A stretch of DNA of 64,000 bases from contig CCRI01000011.1 of assembly GCA_000985875.1 (NCBI GenBank), positions 186,001-250,000 on the forward strand, given 5' to 3'. Position 1 is the first letter of the stretch. Every line of letters starts with the position of its first letter. The notes below the pieces were generated by a model, which made no database searches, had not been told where the DNA came from, and was given only the letters and a program-made list of their open reading frames with translations. This document shows, piece after piece, positions 16,445 through 25,366 of the stretch. Origin of the DNA: Neorhizobium galegae bv. officinalis. Its GTDB lineage: Bacteria > Pseudomonadota > Alphaproteobacteria > Rhizobiales > Rhizobiaceae. The translations under genes and the position numbers were made by a program.

Positions 16445-17604
16445 TTTCCGGCTTTGTTTTCCGCGCCCTCGAAGGCCGTATCGTCGTCGCCGTCGGCATC
16501 CTTCTCGGCATCGGCATCCTGGTGCCGGCGCTCAACCTGCTGACGCCGCCCGACAGCGCGCTGCACATCCCGACCTATGCGATGTCGCTGTTCGGCAAGT
16601 ATCTCTGCTACGCGCTGCTGGCGCTGGCGCTCGATCTCGTCTGGGGCTATTGCGGCATCCTCTCGCTCGGCCACGGCGCCTTCTTCGCGCTCGGCGGTTA
16701 TGCGATGGGCATGTACCTGATGCGCCAGATCGGCAGCCGCGGCGTCTACGGCAACCCGATCCTGCCGGACTTCATGGTCTTCCTCAACTGGAAGGAACTG
16801 CCCTGGTTCTGGCACGGTTTCGACTGGTTCGTCTTCGCCATGGTCATGGTGCTCGTCGTGCCCGGCCTGCTCGCCTTCGTGTTCGGCTGGTTCGCCTTCC
16901 GCTCCCGCGTCAACGGCGTCTATCTGTCGATCATCACCCAGGCGATGACCTACGCATTGCTGCTCGCCTTCTTCCGCAACGACATGGGGTTCGGCGGCAA
17001 TAACGGCCTGACCGACTTCAAGGACATCCTCGGCTTCTCCGTCCAGGCGGACGGCACGCGTGCGGTACTGTTCTTCATGTCGGCGCTGATGCTGTCGCTC
17101 TGCCTGATCCTCGCCTCCGCCATCGTCCGCTCGAAATTCGGCAAGGTGCTGGTGGGCGTGCGCGATGCGGAAAGCCGGGTACGTTTCCTCGGCTTCCGGG
17201 TCGAGAACATCAAGCTCTTCACCTTCGTCGTCTCCGCCATGATGGCGGGGATTGCCGGCGCGCTGTTCGTGCCGCAGGTCGGCATTATCAATCCGGGCGA
17301 ATTCGCGCCGGCCAACTCGATCGAAGTGGTCGTCTGGACGGCCGTCGGCGGCCGCGGCACGCTGATCGGCCCGATCATCGGCGCGATCCTCGTCAATGGC
17401 GGCAAGAGCTTCTTCACCGGTGCCTTCCCCGAAATCTGGCTGTTTGCGCTGGGAGCCCTTTTCATCTGCGTCACGCTCTTCCTGCCGAGGGGCATTGTCG
17501 GAACGATCCAGCATGGTTTCCGATCCCGCAAGGCCTACAAGGCTGCCGCCGAAGCGGAAAAGGGCAGGGATGCTCAGCCGTCCGTCGCCCAGGCCGCGGA
17601 ATAG
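16441..17604 (+). CDS. urtC: Urea ABC transporter permease UrtC
   Basis: This 387-residue polytopic protein is the second urea permease, LivM-like. The segments LALDLVWGYCGILSLGHGAFFALGGY (here given in parts) and MGFGGNNGLTDF are characteristic, as is the cytoplasmic coupling loop around VGVRDAESRVRFLGF. Its ATG overlaps the urtB stop by four bases, showing translational coupling. It works with UrtB as a heterodimer energised by UrtD and UrtE. The start is fixed by the overlap and by family length. Confidence 0.95.
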   Translation: MISGFVFRALEGRIVVAVGILLGIGILVPALNLLTPPDSALHIPTYAMSLFGKYLCYALLALALDLVWGYCGILSLGHGAFFALGGYAMGMYLMRQIGSRGVYGNPILPDFMVFLNWKELPWFWHGFDWFVFAMVMVLVVPGLLAFVFGWFAFRSRVNGVYLSIITQAMTYALLLAFFRNDMGFGGNNGLTDFKDILGFSVQADGTRAVLFFMSALMLSLCLILASAIVRSKFGKVLVGVRDAESRVRFLGFRVENIKLFTFVVSAMMAGIAGALFVPQVGIINPGEFAPANSIEVVVWTAVGGRGTLIGPIIGAILVNGGKSFFTGAFPEIWLFALGALFICVTLFLPRGIVGTIQHGFRSRKAYKAAAEAEKGRDAQPSVAQAAE

Positions 17605-17612
17605 GGAGATAG

Positions 17613-18377
17613 ATGATGAATACGATTTCTGAAACACGGAAGAAAAGCCTTCTCTATCTCGACAACGTCTGTGTTGCCTTCGACGGCTTCAAGGCGATCA
17701 ACTCGCTGTCCTTCGTGATCGAACCCGGCGAGCTTAGGGCAGTCATCGGCCCGAACGGCGCCGGCAAGACAACGATGATGGACATCATCACCGGCAAGAC
17801 GCGGCCCGATACCGGCACGGTCCTGTTCGAGGATACGATCGACCTCACCAAGAAGGACGAGGCTGATATTGCCCAGCTCGGCATCGGCCGCAAATTCCAG
17901 AAGCCGACCGTGTTCGAAAGCCACACCGTCTGGGACAATCTGGAACTGGCGCTCAACCGGTCGCGCGGCGTGTTCGCGACGCTGTTCTACACGCTGTCGC
18001 CGGAGGACAAGTCGCGTATCGAGGAGATCCTCGAGACGATCCGCATGACCCACCGCAAGGACGAATACGCCGCCAACCTCAGCCATGGCCAGAAACAGTG
18101 GCTGGAGATCGGCATGCTGCTCGCCCAGGAGCCGAAACTGCTGCTGGTCGACGAACCCGTCGCCGGCATGACCGATGCGGAAACGGCGGAGACGGCGGTG
18201 CTCTTGAAGGAAATCGCCAAGACCCGCTCGGTCGTGGTCGTCGAACACGACATGGGCTTCATCCGCGAACTCGGCGTCAAGGTGACGTGTCTGGCGGAAG
18301 GTTCGGTGCTCGCCGAAGGCTCGATCGACTTTGTTTCGAACGATCCGAAGGTGATCGAGAATTATCTGGGGCGGTGA
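17613..18377 (+). CDS. urtD: Urea ABC transporter ATP-binding protein UrtD
   Basis: This 254-residue ATPase has the Walker A motif GPNGAGKTT, the signature LSHGQKQWLEIGM and the Walker B region LLLVDEPVAGM. LSHGQKQWLEI is typical of UrtD, in contrast to the LSGGQQQQ form in UrtE. It couples ATP hydrolysis to urea import. It follows urtC after eight bases, with GGGAGAT as ribosome-binding site. A 250-base repeat-containing gap then separates it from urtE. Confidence 0.95.
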   Translation: MMNTISETRKKSLLYLDNVCVAFDGFKAINSLSFVIEPGELRAVIGPNGAGKTTMMDIITGKTRPDTGTVLFEDTIDLTKKDEADIAQLGIGRKFQKPTVFESHTVWDNLELALNRSRGVFATLFYTLSPEDKSRIEEILETIRMTHRKDEYAANLSHGQKQWLEIGMLLAQEPKLLLVDEPVAGMTDAETAETAVLLKEIAKTRSVVVVEHDMGFIRELGVKVTCLAEGSVLAEGSIDFVSNDPKVIENYLGR

Positions 18378-18394
18378 GGGGACGATGATGAACG

Positions 18395-18593
18395 TTGCGC
18401 CAATGTTACCCCCCTCTGCCCTGCCGGGCATCTCCCCCTCAAGGCAGGGGCACCACCTATGGGACGTGAGGCGGTGCGGCATCCCTAGCCCTCCCCCTTG
18501 TGGGGAGGGTGGCCGGCAGGCGGGAGGGGTTTTATTCGGAGCGAAGACCCCTCCCCAACCCCTCCCCACAAGGGGGAGGGGCTCCACGCACCG
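18395..18593. repeat. RIME-like palindromic repeats between urtD and urtE, copy 2
   Basis: The main element, 18472-18593, is the reverse-oriented near copy of 5101-5223, with CGGTGCGG at one end and CGCACCG at the other and internal hairpins of the CCCTCCCCCTTGTGGGGAGG type. Immediately before it, 18395-18453 holds a second palindrome type (CTGCC-CTGCCGGGCA and CCCTCAAGGCAGGGG). The whole block sits inside the urt transcription unit, so it is transcribed. Confidence 0.85.
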
Positions 18594-18626
18594 CCAGCGC
18601 GCGCTGGAAGATTTGGGAGAACTGCC

Positions 18627-19322
18627 ATGCTGACAGTCAACAACGTCAATCTTCACTACGGCGCGGCGCAGGCGCTGCGGGGCGTCTCGATTCATGCGGA
18701 TATGGGCAAGATCACTTGCGTGCTGGGGCGGAACGGCGTGGGGAAGAGTTCTCTTCTCCGCGCCGTGACCGGCCAGCATCCGGTCAGCGCCGGCACGATC
18801 AGCTTCCAGGGGGAGGTGCTGAACGGGCTCGCGCCCTATAACCGCGCCAAGCACGGCATCGGCTACGTGCCGCAGGGCCGCGAGATCTTCCCGCTGCTCA
18901 CCGTCCAGGAGAACCTCGAAAGCGGCTACGCGCCGCTCGCCCGCAAGGACAAGTTCATTCCCGACGAGATCTTCTCGCTGTTTCCGGTGCTGAAATCCAT
19001 GCTCGGCCGGCGCGGCGGCGACCTGTCCGGTGGCCAGCAGCAGCAATTGGCGATCGGCCGCGCCATGGTCACGAGGCCTAAGATCCTCGTGCTCGACGAG
19101 CCGACCGAGGGCATCCAGCCGTCCATCATCAAGGATATCGGTCGGGCGATCCGCTACCTGCGGGATTCAACCGGCATGGCCATCCTCCTGGTGGAACAGT
19201 ATCTGGACTTCTGCCGGGAACTTGCCGACCAGGTCTACATCATGGATCGTGGCGAGATTGTGCACGAAGGGGCGGCCGAGACTCTGGATACGGCAGAAGC
19301 AAGGCGGCACCTGACCGTCTGA
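18627..19322 (+). CDS. urtE: Urea ABC transporter ATP-binding protein UrtE
   Basis: This 231-residue ATPase is the second nucleotide-binding subunit of the urea importer (LivF-like). Walker A is GRNGVGKSS, the signature is LSGGQQQQLAIGRA and Walker B is ILVLDEPTEGIQPS. The start at 18627 follows a GGGAGAA ribosome-binding site and gives the usual family length; an upstream Met at 18498 would translate the palindromic repeat and is rejected. It ends the urt part of the block. Confidence 0.95.
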   Translation: MLTVNNVNLHYGAAQALRGVSIHADMGKITCVLGRNGVGKSSLLRAVTGQHPVSAGTISFQGEVLNGLAPYNRAKHGIGYVPQGREIFPLLTVQENLESGYAPLARKDKFIPDEIFSLFPVLKSMLGRRGGDLSGGQQQQLAIGRAMVTRPKILVLDEPTEGIQPSIIKDIGRAIRYLRDSTGMAILLVEQYLDFCRELADQVYIMDRGEIVHEGAAETLDTAEARRHLTV

Positions 19323-19467
19323 GACTAGTATTTTTACTGGTGAATGTTTGTATCGCGTTGCAGCACTTCGTGCGTTTCAAAGGCCGCTAATATATGTTAA
19401 CAACACTGCGTTTTCAGGGCATTCCGCATCTTTGTTGACAACCCCCGCACCCCATGATGAGGCGCTG

Positions 19468-20700
19468 ATGGTCTTTGTACGCGTTGCTGGTTTCTTCTCT
19501 CGTTCCGCTCTTACACGCATGGTTGCTGTAGGAGCTGTTTTTTTTGGCGCCACGACCTTCCTGGGGTCAATGACCGGCAGCGCTCTTGCCGCAGGCTGCG
19601 GCCAGCCGATGGAAGCCGGTCGCCACCGGATCACCATCGAGACCGGCGGTATTGCCCGTTCGGCCATCTATTTCATTCCATCGTCCTATACCGGCAAGGA
19701 CAAGGTTCCGCTGGTTTTCGATCTCCATGGTAGCCACAGCAACCCTGAAGGGCAGCTGAACAGGAGCTCATGGGACAAGGTCGCGGAGAAAAACGGCTTC
19801 ATCGTTCTGGCGCTGCAGGGCAGCCTGCCGGGAAGCTCCGCGGGAACCTATGCCTGGAACGTGCCCTTCGTTACCGTACAGCAGGGCGGACTCGACGAGA
19901 TCGCCTATATCAAGCAGGCCCTGGACACCGCAAAGCAGCAATTCTGCGTCGATCCGACACGCATCTATGCCTCGGGTTATTCGGGTGGCGGCCGCATGTT
20001 GTCGGCCTATCTCTGCTCCGGTCATGACGATTTCGCAGCCGCCGGCTTCGTGCATTCGCTGCGCGCCGGCCGCCCGGTCGAGACCGACGGCAAATGGGGT
20101 CCCGATACGCAAGGCTGCAATCCTGCCAAGCCCATCTCGATCGTGGCCTTTGCCGGCGTCAAGGATGCAGCCAACCCTTACGCGGGCGGCGGCAGCGCTT
20201 ATTGGCAGTACGGCTTCAAGACCGCGATCCAGCGCTGGACCGAACTCGACGGCTGCAAGGGCAATGGCGACGTAAAGACGGTCGACGGCGTGACCTTCAG
20301 CCTCTACGGTACCTGCAAGAACGGTGCGCGCGTCGCATCCTACGTCTTCGCCAACGGCACGCATGACTGGCCGAAACCGGTAGCCGCCACGGAAGCCGTG
20401 ATCGCTGCCGCCAAGGACGGTGCTGCGAGCGTCACCAAAGTGGCTGCGATCACCGTTGCCAAACCAGCATTCGACGCCAATATTGATCCGGCCTCGCGGA
20501 TGTGGGACTTCTTCGGCAAGGCCGACAGCACCGACGTGATCGCGACCGCCGCCCCGGCCAAGATCGGTTCCGGGGGCAAGTCTGGCACGGGCGTTGCTTT
20601 GGACTGCGGAACCGAAGCTGATCTTCAGGGGACGACGTGCAGCAGCAACCAGCCGATCGACATGCGCCGCAGCGGGCAAGGGGTGCAGGACGCCTTGTAA
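19468..20700 (+). CDS. Polyhydroxybutyrate-depolymerase-like secreted esterase
   Basis: This 410-residue protein has an N-terminal hydrophobic signal ending near ALAAGC and an esterase PHB-depolymerase fold (LpqC-type). The nucleophile serine lies in GYSGGGRM, the oxyanion region is VFDLHGSHSNPEG, and the catalytic His is probably in NGTHDWP. It may cleave polyester or feruloyl-type esters outside the cytoplasm; the true substrate is unknown. It lies between urtE and ureD on the same strand, and its last 64 bases overlap the start of ureD in another frame. The start at 19468 is chosen because the signal peptide begins there; an upstream Met at 19348 is possible. Confidence 0.8.
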   Translation: MVFVRVAGFFSRSALTRMVAVGAVFFGATTFLGSMTGSALAAGCGQPMEAGRHRITIETGGIARSAIYFIPSSYTGKDKVPLVFDLHGSHSNPEGQLNRSSWDKVAEKNGFIVLALQGSLPGSSAGTYAWNVPFVTVQQGGLDEIAYIKQALDTAKQQFCVDPTRIYASGYSGGGRMLSAYLCSGHDDFAAAGFVHSLRAGRPVETDGKWGPDTQGCNPAKPISIVAFAGVKDAANPYAGGGSAYWQYGFKTAIQRWTELDGCKGNGDVKTVDGVTFSLYGTCKNGARVASYVFANGTHDWPKPVAATEAVIAAAKDGAASVTKVAAITVAKPAFDANIDPASRMWDFFGKADSTDVIATAAPAKIGSGGKSGTGVALDCGTEADLQGTTCSSNQPIDMRRSGQGVQDAL

Positions 20701-21482
20701 CCAAGGCTTTCGGCGGGCGAACACGGCTCGCCGAATTCTACCAGGAAGGTTGCGCAAAAATTCGCCTTCCGGAAACATTTTCGCCTGAAATGGAGGCGAT
20801 TTTAATCAATACGTCGGGGGGGCTGACGGGCGGCGACGTGATCGAATGGTCCGTCGCCGCTGCCGCTTCCACAAGGCTGTCGGTCACCACCCAGGCGAAC
20901 GAGAAGATCTACAAGGCCTCGTCCGGCACGGCCTCCGTCTCTACCCATGTCACGGTCGGCGAAGACGCTTCGGTCCACTGGCTTCCCCAGGAAACCATCC
21001 TTTTCGACCAGTCCTCGCTGACCCGACGGCTCGACGTCGATCTCTCCGAAACCTCCGAATTTCTGGCCGTCGAAGCGGTCCTGCTCGGCCGCAAGGCGAT
21101 GGGCGAGGCGGTCGCGAACGGCTTCTTCCGCGACCGCTGGCGGGTGCGCCGGTCGGGCCAGTTGATCCATGCGGAAGAGATGAAGTTCGAGGGCGAGATC
21201 GAGCAGCTTTCCCAGGCTACCGCCGTGCTCTCCGGCCAGGTAGCCTTTGCGACGCTGTTCTACACCGGTCCGCTCGCCGAAATGCTCTTCCCGAAACTCC
21301 GCCAGATTCTCGACGACACGCCCGGCGAAGCCAGCCCGTGGAAGGGCGGCGTCAGCCACTGGAACGGCAAGCTGCTCGCCCGGCTGGTGGCGCCGACAGG
21401 ATTTGACTTGAGAAAAATCCTGACACCGGCAATTTCCGTATTGCGTAACGGCGCGCCAGTGCCGAAAGTCTGGAACATCTGA
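20637..21482 (+). CDS. ureD: Urease accessory protein UreD
   Basis: This 281-residue protein is the scaffold that binds apo-urease and, with UreF and UreG, delivers nickel. Family segments are PQRARGAGRLVTKAFGG near the N-terminus, AILINTSGGLTGGD and SVTTQANEKIYKA. A GTG start at 20637 with AGGGGAC just upstream is chosen since the conserved PQRARG block begins nine codons later and no ATG is available. The start lies inside the 3' end of the esterase gene (64-base overlap). The gene is followed 18 bases later by ureA. Confidence 0.93.
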   Translation: MQQQPADRHAPQRARGAGRLVTKAFGGRTRLAEFYQEGCAKIRLPETFSPEMEAILINTSGGLTGGDVIEWSVAAAASTRLSVTTQANEKIYKASSGTASVSTHVTVGEDASVHWLPQETILFDQSSLTRRLDVDLSETSEFLAVEAVLLGRKAMGEAVANGFFRDRWRVRRSGQLIHAEEMKFEGEIEQLSQATAVLSGQVAFATLFYTGPLAEMLFPKLRQILDDTPGEASPWKGGVSHWNGKLLARLVAPTGFDLRKILTPAISVLRNGAPVPKVWNI

Positions 21483-21500
21483 TCTTACTGCGGGATTCCC

Positions 21501-21803
21501 ATGAACCTGACGCCCAGAGAAAAAGACAAACTGCTGATTTCCATGGCGGCGATCGTCGCCCGCCGCCGGCTGGAACGCGGGGTCAAGCTCAATTACCCGG
21601 AAGCGATCGCTCTCATCACCGACTATGTGGTGGAAGGCGCGCGCGACGGCCGCTCGGTCGCCGACCTGATGGAGGCCGGTGCGCATGTCGTCACCCGCGA
21701 TCAGGTGATGGAAGGCATTGCCGAGATGATCCACGACGTGCAGGTGGAGGCGACCTTTCCGGACGGGACCAAGCTCGTCACCGTGCACGAACCGATCCGC
21801 TGA
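21501..21803 (+). CDS. ureA: Urease subunit gamma
   Basis: This 100-residue protein is the small gamma subunit of the three-subunit bacterial urease, which hydrolyses urea to ammonia and carbamate. Diagnostic segments are MNLTPREKDKLLISMAA, LNYPEAIALITDYVVEGARDG and VHEPIR at the end. Full length for the family. A DUF1272 gene follows after 11 bases, so ureA and ureB are not adjacent as they are in most bacteria. Confidence 0.97.
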   Translation: MNLTPREKDKLLISMAAIVARRRLERGVKLNYPEAIALITDYVVEGARDGRSVADLMEAGAHVVTRDQVMEGIAEMIHDVQVEATFPDGTKLVTVHEPIR

Positions 21804-21814
21804 GGAGGCGGCCC

Positions 21815-22066
21815 ATGCTGGAACTGCGCCCCAATTGCGAATGCTGCGATAAGGACCTTGCCCCGGAGAGCCGCGAGGCGATGATCTGCACTTTCGAGTG
21901 CACGTTCTGCGGCGATTGCGCCACCGCGGTGCTGAAGGGCATCTGCCCGAATTGTTCAGGTGAACTGGTGCGCCGGCCGGTGCGTCCGGCGGCCGCACTC
22001 GCACGCCATCCGGCATCCACCAAACGTGTTCTCAAGGCCGAGGGCTGTGCGCCCAAGGCGGCTTGA
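21815..22066 (+). CDS. DUF1272 cysteine-rich small protein
   Basis: This 83-residue soluble protein contains nine or more cysteines in paired arrangement (CECC, CTFECTFCGDC, CPNC), which suggests one or two bound metal ions, probably zinc. The pattern matches DUF1272. The function is unknown. It sits between ureA and ureB with 11-base spacing on each side, so it is co-transcribed with urease. An ORF of 83 codons at this place (orf83) is, from memory, reported in the R. leguminosarum urease cluster, which suggests a conserved arrangement. Confidence 0.88.
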   Translation: MLELRPNCECCDKDLAPESREAMICTFECTFCGDCATAVLKGICPNCSGELVRRPVRPAAALARHPASTKRVLKAEGCAPKAA

Positions 22067-22077
22067 AGGAGAGATTC

Positions 22078-22383
22078 ATGATTCCGGGTGAAGTGATTGC
22101 CGCAGAAGGCGAAATCGAGCTCAATTCCGGTGCTCCGATCGTGACCATCGAGGTCTCCAATACCGGCGACCGGCCGGTGCAGGTGGGTAGCCATTACCAT
22201 TTCTTCGAGACCAATAACGGGCTTTCCTTCGACCGCGACAAGGCGCGCGGCATGCGGCTGGATATTCCGGCCGGAACGGCTGTTCGTTTCGAACCCGGCC
22301 AGACCCGCTCGGTGACGCTGATCCCGCTGTCGGGCAAGCGCGAGGTCTACGGATTCCAGCAGAAGATCATGGGTGCGCTGTGA
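22078..22383 (+). CDS. ureB: Urease subunit beta
   Basis: This 101-residue protein is the beta subunit of urease. MIPGEVIAAEGEIELN, the VGSHYHFFETNN segment and LDIPAGTAVRFEPGQTRSVTL (in parts) are characteristic. The start at 22078 has AAGGAGAG before it; a Met five codons earlier is less likely because the family begins MIPGE. Its stop overlaps the GTG start of the next gene by four bases. Confidence 0.97.
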   Translation: MIPGEVIAAEGEIELNSGAPIVTIEVSNTGDRPVQVGSHYHFFETNNGLSFDRDKARGMRLDIPAGTAVRFEPGQTRSVTLIPLSGKREVYGFQQKIMGAL

Positions 22384-22793
22384 AATCCGTTTTCGCGGCT
22401 GCTGCGGTCTGCCTGGGCTTCTTCGCCTTGCCGGCAGGGGCGCAGGAGCCGAAGGCCAATTGCAAGAACCCGCAGACGCAGATCGAGATGAACATCTGCT
22501 CGCAACGGGATTTTGATGCGGCCGACAAGGCGCTCAATGCCCAGTATCAGACAACGCGCAAGGCGATGAAAAACTGGGACACGGATAGTTCGGCCGACCT
22601 CAAAGGGGCCGAGGATGCGCTCGTGAAAGCCCAGCGCGCCTGGGTCGCCTATCGCGATGCGCAGTGCGTCTCCTATGGTTTCCAGGCCCATGGCGGCTCC
22701 ATGGAGCCGATGCTGATTTCGGGATGCCAGGCGGACCTCACCCGCAAGCGCACCGCGGAATTGAAGGAGTTGACCGAGGCGATGGGGAACTGA
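22380..22793 (+). CDS. Secreted LprI-like (DUF1311) protein
   Basis: This 137-residue protein has a signal peptide cleaved near PAGAQ and a helical domain with conserved cysteines: NCKNPQTQIEMNICSQRDFDAADKALN in parts, then AQRAWVAYRDAQC and ISGCQADLTRKRTAEL. This is the LprI/DUF1311 pattern; in mycobacteria LprI inhibits lysozyme, but most members are uncharacterised. It starts with a GTG that overlaps the ureB stop (GTGA), so it is translationally coupled to ureB. A similarly sized ORF (orf135) is remembered at this place in R. leguminosarum. Confidence 0.85.
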   Translation: MKSVFAAAAVCLGFFALPAGAQEPKANCKNPQTQIEMNICSQRDFDAADKALNAQYQTTRKAMKNWDTDSSADLKGAEDALVKAQRAWVAYRDAQCVSYGFQAHGGSMEPMLISGCQADLTRKRTAELKELTEAMGN

Positions 22794-22820
22794 TGCGGAA
22801 CATGCCGAGCGAAGCGTCCG

Positions 22821-23597
22821 ATGAATAGCGAACACATAGTTTATATCCCTCGTCGCGCGAAGATTGTCATAACGGTTCTTGCCGTCTTCGTCTTCCTGCT
22901 CTCGATATCGGTCGTCCTGTTTTCGCTGTCGGCCGGGGTCGATGCCGGTCTCGTGACCACCGCTTTGACACTTGCGCAAACATGTGCGGCAGGGCTCAGC
23001 GTCATAGCACTGATCTTTTATACGAAATTCAGTGTCGGCGTGGCGTTTCTCAAGGAGCGCACGGCAAGCTATCTGGTACAGGAAATTCCCGAGGCGTTAC
23101 GTATCGTTGATTGCAACGAGGACGATTTTCGGGAGCTGGATGCCTCCTATTCAGCGAAACCTGTGTCATCGAGGACAAGGATCCTCATCAAGTACGATGA
23201 CGGCAATCACTATTGCCAATACCGCGTCCTCGCCTATGGCCGCGACCAGCGGCTTTACGTTCAGGTGAATGTCAGGAGAATGGTAGTTTCCTATTTTCTC
23301 GCCATCGGCGCGATGGATGACGAGGAGATCCATAAGCGTCTGGAATATGTCGTTAAAGCCGCAGAAACAGCAGGCTACACCTATAAATACGAACAGGTCC
23401 ACGACAGTGCTGACAGAAGCGTAACCGTCCAGTTGCGACTGTTCCGTTCGTTGCCCGATGAATTCCTCATGAATGCCGGAGAGCGTCTCTATATCGCCAA
23501 CGATTTGGCAAGCATGACTCGCGCGCTCATAAGGGCGCTGCCAGAGAAAGTCGTAGAATTACCTCCGCCGCCGGCGGACGCGATCAAAGTCGCGTAA
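22821..23597 (+). CDS. Unknown protein with two N-terminal membrane segments
   Basis: I do not recognise this 258-residue protein. Two hydrophobic segments (about 15-38 and 45-68) would place it in the inner membrane, with a soluble domain of roughly 190 residues behind. That domain is mixed alpha/beta, with YDDGNHYCQYRVLAYGRDQRLYVQVNVRR (in parts) in the middle and a proline-rich end, PPPPADA. Codon choice looks less GC-biased than in the neighbouring ure genes, which could mean later acquisition. It lies between the LprI-like gene and ureC, 27 and 34 bases away, so it should be co-transcribed with urease. A pore, a chaperone or an unrelated passenger are all possible. Confidence 0.75.
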   Translation: MNSEHIVYIPRRAKIVITVLAVFVFLLSISVVLFSLSAGVDAGLVTTALTLAQTCAAGLSVIALIFYTKFSVGVAFLKERTASYLVQEIPEALRIVDCNEDDFRELDASYSAKPVSSRTRILIKYDDGNHYCQYRVLAYGRDQRLYVQVNVRRMVVSYFLAIGAMDDEEIHKRLEYVVKAAETAGYTYKYEQVHDSADRSVTVQLRLFRSLPDEFLMNAGERLYIANDLASMTRALIRALPEKVVELPPPPADAIKVA

Positions 23598-23631
23598 CCA
23601 CAGCAACCGTTGTCGTATTGGAGTTCATCCC

Positions 23632-25341
23632 ATGCCCCACAAGATGTCCCGCGCCTCCTATGCCAGCATGTTCGGTCCGACCACGGGCGATCGGGTGCGG
23701 CTTGCCGATACCGAACTCTTCATCGAGGTGGAGAAGGATTTCACCATCTATGGCGAAGAGGTGAAGTTCGGCGGCGGCAAGGTCATTCGCGACGGAATGG
23801 GCCAGAGCCAGGCGACGCGGGCGGAAGGCGCGGTCGACACGGTCATCACCAATGCACTGATCGTCGACCATTCGGGCATCTACAAGGCGGACGTCGGTTT
23901 GAGGAACGGCCGCATCCATGCGATCGGCAAGGCCGGCAATCCGGATACGCAGCCGGGCGTGACGATCATCGTCGGCCCGTCCACCGAGGCGATTGCCGGG
24001 GAGGGCAAGATTCTTACGGCCGGTGGCATGGACGCGCATATCCATTTCATCTGCCCGCAGCAGATCGAGGAAGCGCTGATGTCGGGCGTCACCTGCATGC
24101 TCGGCGGCGGCTCGGGGCCTGCGCATGGCACGCTTGCCACCACCTGCACCGGCGCCTGGCATATCGAGCGGATGATCGAAAGCTTCGATGCCTTCCCGAT
24201 GAACCTGGCGCTCGCCGGCAAGGGCAATGCCTCGCTGCCGGCTCCACTCGAGGAGATGATCCTCGCCGGCGCCTCAAGCCTGAAGCTGCACGAGGACTGG
24301 GGCACGACGCCGGCCGCGATCGACAACTGCCTGACGGTCGCCGATGCCTTCGACGTGCAGGTGATGATCCACACCGATACGCTGAACGAAAGCGGCTTTG
24401 TCGAGGATACGGTCGCTGCCATCAAGGGTCGCACCATCCATGCCTTCCACACGGAAGGGGCCGGCGGCGGTCATGCGCCCGACATCATCAAGGTCTGCGG
24501 CAATCCGAACGTCATCCCGTCTTCGACCAACCCGACCCGGCCCTATACGATCAACACGCTTGCCGAACATCTCGACATGCTGATGGTCTGCCATCACCTG
24601 TCGCCGTCGATCCCGGAAGACATTGCCTTTGCCGAAAGCCGCATCCGCAAGGAGACGATCGCGGCCGAAGACATTCTCCATGATCTCGGTGCCTTCTCGA
24701 TCATCTCCTCCGACAGCCAGGCCATGGGCCGCGTCGGCGAGGTTGCGATCCGCACCTGGCAGACGGCCGACAAGATGAAGCGCCAGCGCGGCAGCCTGAA
24801 GGAGGAAACCGGCAATAACGACAATTTCCGCGTCAAGCGCTATATCGCCAAATATACGATCAACCCGGCCATCGCCCATGGCGTCTCCCATGAGATCGGT
24901 TCGGTCGAAGTCGGCAAGCGGGCCGACCTCGTGCTGTGGAACCCGGCCTTCTTCGGCGTGAAGCCGGAAATGGTGCTGCTCGGCGGCTCGATCGCGGCCG
25001 CCCCGATGGGCGATCCGAACGCCTCGATCCCGACCCCGCAGCCGATGCACTACCGGCCGATGTTTGCGGCCTACGGAAAGCTGCGCACCAATTCCTCGGT
25101 CACCTTCGTCAGCCAGGCTTCGCTCGATGCCGGCCTGACGCAGCGCCTCGGTGTCGCCAAGAGGCTGGTGGCGGTCAAAAACACCCGCGGCGGCATTTCC
25201 AAGGCCTCGATGATCCACAATTCGCTGACGCCACATGTGGAGGTCAACCCGGAGACCTACGAAGTGCGCGCCGATGGCGAGTTGCTCACCTGCGAGCCTG
25301 CGACCGTGTTGCCGATGGCACAGCGTTATTTCCTGTTCTGA
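23632..25341 (+). CDS. ureC: Urease subunit alpha (catalytic)
   Basis: This 569-residue protein carries the dinuclear nickel centre of urease. Visible motifs are the metal-binding GGMDAHIHFICPQQ, the carbamylated lysine in SLKLHEDWG, the HTEGAGGGHAPD loop and the active-site flap MVCHHLSPSIPEDIAFAESRIR, given in parts, with the catalytic histidine. Length is normal and nothing is missing. It hydrolyses urea to ammonia and carbamate, supplying nitrogen to glutamine synthetase. An unknown membrane-protein gene lies upstream and a TIGR02117-type gene downstream. Confidence 0.98.
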   Translation: MPHKMSRASYASMFGPTTGDRVRLADTELFIEVEKDFTIYGEEVKFGGGKVIRDGMGQSQATRAEGAVDTVITNALIVDHSGIYKADVGLRNGRIHAIGKAGNPDTQPGVTIIVGPSTEAIAGEGKILTAGGMDAHIHFICPQQIEEALMSGVTCMLGGGSGPAHGTLATTCTGAWHIERMIESFDAFPMNLALAGKGNASLPAPLEEMILAGASSLKLHEDWGTTPAAIDNCLTVADAFDVQVMIHTDTLNESGFVEDTVAAIKGRTIHAFHTEGAGGGHAPDIIKVCGNPNVIPSSTNPTRPYTINTLAEHLDMLMVCHHLSPSIPEDIAFAESRIRKETIAAEDILHDLGAFSIISSDSQAMGRVGEVAIRTWQTADKMKRQRGSLKEETGNNDNFRVKRYIAKYTINPAIAHGVSHEIGSVEVGKRADLVLWNPAFFGVKPEMVLLGGSIAAAPMGDPNASIPTPQPMHYRPMFAAYGKLRTNSSVTFVSQASLDAGLTQRLGVAKRLVAVKNTRGGISKASMIHNSLTPHVEVNPETYEVRADGELLTCEPATVLPMAQRYFLF

Positions 25342-25366
25342 GGCGCTGGCACCTCGGAGCCCCTGA

